Origin: a bacterium
GTDB lineage: Bacteria > Actinomycetota > Acidimicrobiia > Acidimicrobiales > CATQHL01
Direction of reading: 5' to 3'
NCBI GenBank assembly: GCA_026713745.1
Contig: JAPONU010000239.1
Span: 1 to 9,896, forward strand
DNA length: 9,896 bases
A program made the position numbers and the translations under genes. Under the pieces are notes generated by a model. It worked only from the letters and a program-made list of their open reading frames with translations, did no database searches and was not told the origin of the DNA. Positions 5,946 through 9,896 of the stretch are shown here, piece by piece. Position 1 is the first letter of the stretch. Every line of letters starts with the position of its first letter.

Positions 5946-6902
5946 TCAGGCGATGCCCTGGGTTTCGAGGCGTTCGGCGGTGTTAGTGACGTGGCGGCGC
6001 AGCCGGCGGGACTCCCCGCAGGGTTCATAGAGTTGCTCGTAGGCGTCGATGGCGAGGGTCGCCACGGCGAGGACGTGACGGGCGAGGCGCTCGCCGTAGG
6101 CGGTGGTGGCCCGCGACGACCGCTCGGGGCGGTCCGCCGGGTAGGCGGCGTCGCTGCGCCAGTGGCTCACCGTGTCCCACGTCTCGTCGTCGAAACAGCT
6201 CCGCACCGCCGCCCAGTGCCGGTCGGGCAACTCCTTGGCGAGTTCGGGAATCGTGTGGATGCGCCGCGGGTCGTCGCCGCAGATCACGTGGATCAGCGCC
6301 TTCAGGGCGTTCTCTGCGCACAGCTGCGCCGCTCCGCAGAGCGCCCACAGGCGATCCTGCCGGTAGAACGCCGGCGCCTCGTCGTCGCCGTCGGTGATGG
6401 CACCCTCCTCGGCGGGTCCTTGATTCATCCCGTTCAGGATCTGCGTGACCTGCGTGCGCAGGTTCAGCAGCCGGTCGAGTGCCTCGCCGGCGTCGCTGTC
6501 GGCCATGCCGATCTCCTTGCCCCAGTCCACGCCCACCTCCGGGCGCACCACCAGAGGCACCACCTCGGGTGCAATGCGACGCTCCAGCGTCCAACGGAGA
6601 CTTTCCGAGCGGATCCGCCACTCGGGGCGGTCGGTCACCAGTACCTGCACCGGCCAGCCGCACGCCTTACGGGCCGCCTCGGCAAGGGCGCCCTTGCGCC
6701 GCCGGCGGTCGGCGTAGTCACCGAGATCGTCGAAGACGGCCACGAGATCGATGTCGCTGTCGGGGGTCTGCTCGCCGCGGGCGACCGACCCGTACAGCAA
6801 CACGCGGCCCGCCCCGGCGTCGGCCAGCACCTCCGCCGCCCGTCGGGCGTCCGCAACAGTCGGCACCCCCGAATCTACCCCCGCCACAGCCACGTCGACC
6901 AC
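5946..6902 (-). CDS. Fused MNT nucleotidyltransferase-HEPN protein
   Basis: A 318-residue protein that joins two parts usually encoded separately in HEPN-MNT toxin-antitoxin pairs. The N-terminal part (about 12-125) is a polymerase-beta-type nucleotidyltransferase: VLLYGSVARGEQTPDSDIDL carries GSX10DXD (Gly38, Ser39, Asp50, Asp52), with a possible third acidic residue at Asp91. The C-terminal part (about 133-295) is HEPN-like: GAAQLCAENALKALIHVI (190-207), then HTIPELAKEL (216-225) and a long terminal helix from 268. The canonical RX4-6H RNase motif is not evident in that helix; only RLARH (272-276) is seen, so nuclease activity is uncertain. Start is GTG at 6900-6902, without a clear ribosome site; GTG codons further in are alternatives. 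In known MNT-HEPN systems MNT AMPylates and silences HEPN; whether that holds inside one chain here is inference. Confidence 0.85.
   Translation of the reverse strand: MVDVAVAGVDSGVPTVADARRAAEVLADAGAGRVLLYGSVARGEQTPDSDIDLVAVFDDLGDYADRRRRKGALAEAARKACGWPVQVLVTDRPEWRIRSESLRWTLERRIAPEVVPLVVRPEVGVDWGKEIGMADSDAGEALDRLLNLRTQVTQILNGMNQGPAEEGAITDGDDEAPAFYRQDRLWALCGAAQLCAENALKALIHVICGDDPRRIHTIPELAKELPDRHWAAVRSCFDDETWDTVSHWRSDAAYPADRPERSSRATTAYGERLARHVLAVATLAIDAYEQLYEPCGESRRLRRHVTNTAERLETQGIA
6504..6518 (-). promoter_or_regulatory. Internal ribosome binding site and ATG before the HEPN half
   Basis: Within the fused gene, AAGGAG (minus strand 6518-6513) stands six bases before an in-frame ATG at 6506-6504 (codon 133). 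This is far better than anything before the annotated GTG start, and it falls exactly at the border between the nucleotidyltransferase and HEPN parts. A separate 186-residue HEPN protein could be made from the same message. Confidence 0.6.
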
Positions 6903-6905
6903 GAG

Positions 6906-7019
6906 AAAAAACTACCTGCCGCACGACCCGGGCGGCTGCCGGATGGTCACCACCGTTGACCGGCGCAGCGGCTGCCGGCGCGCGGAGCGTTGCTCAGGGG
7001 GCTAGCAGTGCGGCAGGTA
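6906..7019 (-). repeat. 12-bp inverted repeat enclosing a structured segment, followed by T6
   Basis: TACCTGCCGCAC at 6913-6924 and its exact reverse complement at 7008-7019 flank 83 bp. Read on the minus strand, the second arm is followed after one G by TTTTTT (6911-6906), then CTC and the GTG start of MNT-HEPN. Inside are smaller hairpins (6945-6949/6957-6961; 6960-6964/6974-6978, sharing two bases with the former; 6985-6988/6992-6995) and an 11-bp direct repeat GCGGCTGCCGG at 6932-6942 and 6968-6978. It could be a folded leader RNA or attenuator, an operator pair, or a small inverted-repeat element. Confidence 0.65.
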
Positions 7020-7189
7020 TGACGACGAGCCGTCGGGGTCGCGATATGCCTCGTCGCCAGCGCTGCCACCCCGATCCTGACACACATGGGCTTTCGGGGT
7101 TGAACCTGTGGGTGGGTGACGATTCGAACTCCGGGACCGGTCGGAGGTAGAACGTCGGGGCGTCGTCGGTAACCGAGACGCCCGCGAGT

Positions 7190-7298
7190 GGGTGGGTTGT
7201 CGCCTACGGGTCGATTCGCTCGAAGTGGTCCCCGGCGGGGGTGATGACGGGGCTGAGCCTGCTGCCGTGGAGGACCACCACGAGGTCGCGGGCTCTTG
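7190..7298 (-). repeat. Detached copy of the helicase gene 3' end
   Basis: 109 bp identical to 8292-8400 except at four positions (7198, 7232, 7246, 7297), in the same orientation at an offset of 1,102 bp. On the minus strand it reads RARDLVVVLHGSRLSPVITP and then GDHFERIDP plus TAG, that is, the last codons of the helicase with one Glu-to-Gly change, and runs 14 bp past the stop. It has no upstream coding part and is a fragment. Confidence 0.95.
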
Positions 7299-7352
7299 CA
7301 TGGGGGTGGACTTGCGTATATCACGCAGCACATCATGCGCAATCAGCTAGGA
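7296..7352 (+). promoter_or_regulatory. vapBC promoter/operator candidate
   Basis: A -10-like TATATC (7317-7322) lies 15 bases after TTGCAT (7296-7301). Overlapping the -10 are inverted motifs: TGCGT/ACGCA (7313-7317 and 7323-7327) and TTGCG/CGCAA (7312-7316 and 7337-7341), as expected for binding by a ribbon-helix-helix antitoxin. AGGA at 7349-7352 is the likely vapB ribosome site, seven bases before the ATG. The candidate -35 straddles the edge of the 109-bp repeat. Confidence 0.5.
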
Positions 7353-7359
7353 TGACCGC

Positions 7360-7641
7360 ATGACCAAGCCCACGAACGTGCTTCTCGACGAGGCCTCGCG
7401 GGCGGCAGCCCGGCGACGCGCCGCCGAGCAGGGTCTCAGCGTGTCGGCATACATCAGGGACCTGATCCACGCCGACGACGCCGCGGCGCGTGCGGACAGC
7501 GGTGACATCGGTGCCATCGTCGGTGTTCTTGGCAGCGGGGATGAGCCGACGGACATCGCCCGGGACAAGCGCCGCATGGTTGCGGAGGCCTTCGGCGGCG
7601 ACTTCGAGGCCAGGCTGGGGCGCCGCGGCGACAACGCGTGA
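7360..7641 (+). CDS. vapB: VapB-type ribbon-helix-helix antitoxin
   Basis: Predicted to bind DNA as a dimer through its N-terminal ribbon-helix-helix, repress its own operon, and block the VapC nuclease with its C-terminal tail. The 93-residue product has the expected pattern: a short beta strand TNVLLDEAS (residues 5-13), a helix AAARRRAAEQGLS, and a second helix VSAYIRDLIHADDA, followed by an acidic and polar tail. ATG at 7360 follows AGGA at a spacing of seven. Its TGA (7639-7641) overlaps the GTG of vapC by four bases (GTGA), the usual tight toxin-antitoxin coupling. Confidence 0.88.
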   Translation: MTKPTNVLLDEASRAAARRRAAEQGLSVSAYIRDLIHADDAAARADSGDIGAIVGVLGSGDEPTDIARDKRRMVAEAFGGDFEARLGRRGDNA

Positions 7642-8060
7642 AGCGAGTCTTCGTCGATACCGGTGCCTGGTACGCCCTGGCAGCCGCCGACGACGCCTCC
7701 CACCGGCGCGCCGTCACCGTCGTCGAGGCGTACGCCGGGCGCCTGGCCACGACGGACCACGTGCTTGTCGAGACCTGGGCGGTTGCCCGTAGCCGCCGCA
7801 ACCGGGCGCTGGCCGATGCTCTGGTTGCGACGATTCTCGGGCGAAACCTCGCCGACGTGCTTCCCGCCACTGCTGAGGACGTGCGGACCGCGCTGGCGAT
7901 AGGCGAGCGCTTCGCCGATCAGGATTTCTCGCTGGTGGATCGGACGAGTTGGGCGGTCATGGAGCGCAACGGCATCGACGAGGCGGTGTCGTTCGACGCG
8001 GATTTCGCGATCTACCGCTACGGTCCGGGCCTGAGCCGGGCGTTCACCATCCACCGCTGA
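7638..8060 (+). CDS. vapC: VapC-type PIN-domain toxin
   Basis: Predicted metal-dependent ribonuclease; known VapC toxins cut tRNA or rRNA and stop growth when the antitoxin is lost. The 140-residue PIN domain has the acidic residues in place: Asp7 in FVDTGAWYAL, Glu45 in HVLVETWAV, Asp101 in FSLVDRTSWAVMERNGI, and Asp120 or Asp122 in SFDADF. The GTG start at 7638-7640 overlaps vapB, so translation is probably coupled. No intrinsic terminator with a T-run is seen behind it. The pair sits between two copies of the helicase 3' end (7190-7298 and 8292-8400). Confidence 0.92.
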   Translation: MKRVFVDTGAWYALAAADDASHRRAVTVVEAYAGRLATTDHVLVETWAVARSRRNRALADALVATILGRNLADVLPATAEDVRTALAIGERFADQDFSLVDRTSWAVMERNGIDEAVSFDADFAIYRYGPGLSRAFTIHR

Positions 8061-8291
8061 GACGCTCCGGCGGTCCGGCTCGGCGGCGGGGCTCCAGTGC
8101 TCCGGCGGGGATCCCCTGAACCGTCAGAACGCGCCCAGAACCTTGGCTCACAAGGGGATAGAGCGCTCGCGCCGACCGCCGACAATTGGACGACGGGACC
8201 ACTGGGAGCCGGTGGTGTCCGCCTCAGCGGGTCGTCCAGTCGAGGTCGGGCAATGGGGTCGTCCGACCGGCCGGGCGAGCGGACCGCTACC
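8061..8291. other. Intergenic stretch between vapC and the helicase end
   Basis: No gene is supported in these 231 bp; open frames here only mirror the helicase or are random. Visible structure: a 10-bp direct repeat GCTCCGGCGG (8064-8073 and 8099-8108) and the palindrome GGGGATCCCC (8106-8115). It forms the right flank of the unit bounded by the 109-bp repeats. Confidence 0.5.
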
Positions 8292-8400
8292 GGGTGGGTC
8301 GTCGCCTACGGGTCGATTCGCTCGAAGTGGTCCTCGGCGGGGGTGATCACGGGGCTGAGCCTGCTGCCGTGGAGGACCACCACGAGGTCGCGGGCTCTCG
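8292..8400 (-). repeat. 3' end of the helicase gene, copy matching 7190-7298
   Basis: The native copy of the 109-bp direct repeat: it covers the last 31 codons of the helicase, its TAG and 14 bp beyond. The two copies differ at four positions, one of which is silent and one of which lies after the stop. Confidence 0.95.
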
Positions 8401-9896
8401 TCATCGCCACGAACAACTGCGAGACGGCCAGCTCCCTGTTCTCGGCGGCCTCCTCGGTGCTCGAGCCCTTCCTCGCCCGTGGTGGGAAGCGGCCCATGTG
8501 GGGCAGGAACACCGCCTTGAACTCCAGACCCTTGGCGCGGTGGTAGGTGCCGACCTTCACCCGGTCGTTGGGCCTGCCGTCGTAGTCCTCCAGCGACTGC
8601 ACGTCGAGGCCGTGGGTCCGCAGGCGTGCGCGGACGCTGTTGGCGGAGGTGTTGAACGGTGCCAGCACGGCCACGTCGCCGGGACCGATGCCCGCGTCGG
8701 AACTTCGCAAATCCTCGATTCTCCGGGCGATCTCGTCGGTCTGGGCGTCGAGCCCGTTGATCTGTACGAGGACGGGGCGGGGCCCGCTCCTGACCGTCGA
8801 GATCGGCTCGTCGCCACGGCGGACGTTCTCGCCGAGGTCCTCGATGCGGTGGTCGCCGGCGATGGCGATCGCCGCGCCGATGATCTCGGCGGTGTTGCGG
8901 TAGTTCTCGGTCAGCACGGTGGTGCGGCCCCGTACCTCGACGCCCGCCTGGCGGAGCGTGAACCCGCCGGGGTAGATCCGCTGGGCGGCGTCGCCGAGGA
9001 TGACGAGGCCGTCGGGGCGATCCTCCTCGACGGCCGGAGCGTTGACGAGCGCCCGCAGGAGTTGCAGTCCCGCCAGGGTGAGGTCCTGCGCCTCGTCCAC
9101 TATCACCGCCGAGTAAGTGGGGCTGGGGCGCCGGCGGGCGTGGGCCAGCGCCCGGAGGATCACGTCGCAGAAGTCGATGGTGCCGTGGCGAGCCATCTGC
9201 GCATCCCAGCGCTCCATCAGTTCCCACACCTGGGTTCTCTGCAGGCGTCCCAGCTGCGCCCGCCGTCCGGTGCGAGGCAAGTCGAGATACTCCTCGAGGG
9301 TCTCGATGGCCCGACCCTTGATCATCTTCTCGATCTCGTCCCGCAGGTACTGCGGGGTGAAGCCGCCGTGCAGCGGGGTGTCGGCGACGACGGTCTGCTT
9401 GAACGCCTCGTCGTAGGCCTTGGTGACCTTGTTGGGGTTGATGAACCCGCGGTCACCGGCCTCGCCGCAGATCCGCCGGGCGAGCCGGTCGACGTTGATG
9501 AACTCCACCTCACCGGCCCGGGTGCCCGGCAGCCGCTCATAGAGCGACTCGAACACCGGGGGCAACGTCCTGATGTAGGTGGTGAACAGCACCGGCGGCA
9601 CACGCTCCGCCTCGTCGCCGGACTCCTCGCGCCGGCGGGCAGCGAGGGCACGGTTGCGCAGCGCCAGATCGGCCGCCCGATGCAGGCCGACCACGGTCTT
9701 GCCGGTGCCGGCCGCACCGCGCACCCGCCCCGGGCCCCGGTAGCGCCGGGTCGCCGCGCCGCGCTGGTCCGGTGGCAGGAACACCATCCAGTCCTCGATG
9801 GGTCGACCGACCACGTCGGCGAGGAACTCCGGCTCGACCCGGGTGAACGACGCTCCGGCCTGCTCGTCGTGCAGCAACCGTTCGAGTTCGAGATCC
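8306..9896 (-). CDS. UvrD/Rep-type superfamily 1 DNA helicase, 5' end outside window
   Basis: ATP-driven helicase or translocase of the UvrD/Rep/PcrA group. About 529 codons are visible, and the frame stays open to the window edge (LELERLLHDEQAG before the first recognisable part), so the N-terminus is missing. All core motifs are present in order: Walker A GAAGTGKT (about 9720-9697), motif Ia-like PVLFTTYIRTL, Walker B VIVDEAQDL (about 9112-9086), motif III LVILGDAAQRIYPGG, motif IV TVLTENYRNTAEI, motif V VKVGTYHRAKGLEFKAVFLP, and motif VI LFVAMTRARDLVVVLHG close to the C-terminus. DEQAGASFTRVEPEFLADVV and WMVFLPPDQR resemble helicases that carry a small extra N-terminal domain, sometimes RelE-like; this cannot be seen here. 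TAG at 8306-8308. Its last 31 codons are duplicated at 7190-7298. Confidence 0.92.
   Translation of the reverse strand, partial: DLELERLLHDEQAGASFTRVEPEFLADVVGRPIEDWMVFLPPDQRGAATRRYRGPGRVRGAAGTGKTVVGLHRAADLALRNRALAARRREESGDEAERVPPVLFTTYIRTLPPVFESLYERLPGTRAGEVEFINVDRLARRICGEAGDRGFINPNKVTKAYDEAFKQTVVADTPLHGGFTPQYLRDEIEKMIKGRAIETLEEYLDLPRTGRRAQLGRLQRTQVWELMERWDAQMARHGTIDFCDVILRALAHARRRPSPTYSAVIVDEAQDLTLAGLQLLRALVNAPAVEEDRPDGLVILGDAAQRIYPGGFTLRQAGVEVRGRTTVLTENYRNTAEIIGAAIAIAGDHRIEDLGENVRRGDEPISTVRSGPRPVLVQINGLDAQTDEIARRIEDLRSSDAGIGPGDVAVLAPFNTSANSVRARLRTHGLDVQSLEDYDGRPNDRVKVGTYHRAKGLEFKAVFLPHMGRFPPRARKGSSTEEAAENRELAVSQLFVAMTRARDLVVVLHGSRLSPVITPAEDHFERIDP

Larger units (their letters stand above)
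6903..7359. other. Divergent regulatory region between MNT-HEPN and vapB
   Basis: 457 bp without a convincing gene. From left to right: a T6 run and a 12-bp inverted repeat enclosing 83 bp next to the MNT-HEPN start (6906-7019); about 170 bp (7020-7189) in which I recognise nothing firm; a 109-bp copy of the helicase gene's 3' end (7190-7298); and the vapB promoter/operator region (7296-7352). Confidence 0.7.

Noticed and set aside
5513..6028. 171-residue minus-strand open frame across the AlkB-like 3' end and the intergenic region
   Set aside because: It overlaps two well-supported genes in other frames and has no recognisable motif.
7115..7150. tRNA-like T-arm (TTCGAAT on the minus strand) followed by CACCCAC
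   Set aside because: The bases flanking the loop do not pair as a 5-bp stem, and no anticodon arm or acceptor stem can be drawn. At most a degraded tRNA end.
8106..8115. GGGGATCCCC palindrome as an operator or attachment core
   Set aside because: A single 10-bp GC-rich palindrome without a partner copy at the other repeat edge; not enough to call a site.
8097..8546. 149-residue plus-strand open frame
   Set aside because: It overlaps the helicase C-terminus in antisense and crosses the repeat; no ribosome site or family similarity.

Overview
The window is GC-rich DNA, most likely from a high-GC actinobacterium. I lean towards Acidimicrobiia, but weakly, from base composition and protein flavour only; no rRNA or tRNA gene is present to place it. 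The left half is a vitamin B12 locus. The right half is an accessory region with toxin-antitoxin-like genes, a helicase and scraps of broken genes.

Positions 1-3853 (minus strand) hold a compact cobalamin uptake and salvage operon, read from right to left: a cobalamin riboswitch (3732-3853), a hairpin over the ribosome binding site (3645-3687), then btuF-like (substrate-binding lipoprotein), btuC-like (permease), btuD-like (ATPase) and cobO (corrinoid adenosyltransferase). BtuF and BtuC are 14 bp apart. The BtuC/BtuD and BtuD/CobO junctions are ATGA overlaps. The logic is import of corrinoid by BtuFCD, adenosylation by CobO, and shut-off by B12 through the leader RNA.

Positions 3912-5003 are a gene graveyard: a cobC-like gene (threonine-phosphate decarboxylase family) that lost its middle and carries an in-frame TAA at the junction; a GC-poorer stretch holding a possible WhiB-like remnant; and a truncated P-loop ATPase resembling the DUF4143 family. 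An intact AlkB-family 2-oxoglutarate/Fe(II) dioxygenase follows (5013-5687).

Positions 5688-9896 are accessory in character: a fused nucleotidyltransferase-HEPN protein on the minus strand with a strong internal ribosome binding site before its HEPN half; just upstream of it a 107-bp segment closed by a perfect 12-bp inverted repeat and followed by a T6 run; a vapBC toxin-antitoxin pair on the plus strand; and a UvrD/Rep-type helicase on the minus strand, cut by the window edge. The vapBC pair sits between two 109-bp direct repeats, one being the true 3' end of the helicase gene and the other a detached copy of it. This implies insertion or duplication of a 1,102-bp unit that could in principle be excised cleanly.

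The strongest candidates for something new are the structured leader plus internal start of the nucleotidyltransferase-HEPN gene, and the helicase-tail repeats bracketing vapBC. No CRISPR array, insertion-sequence transposase, rRNA or intact tRNA was found.
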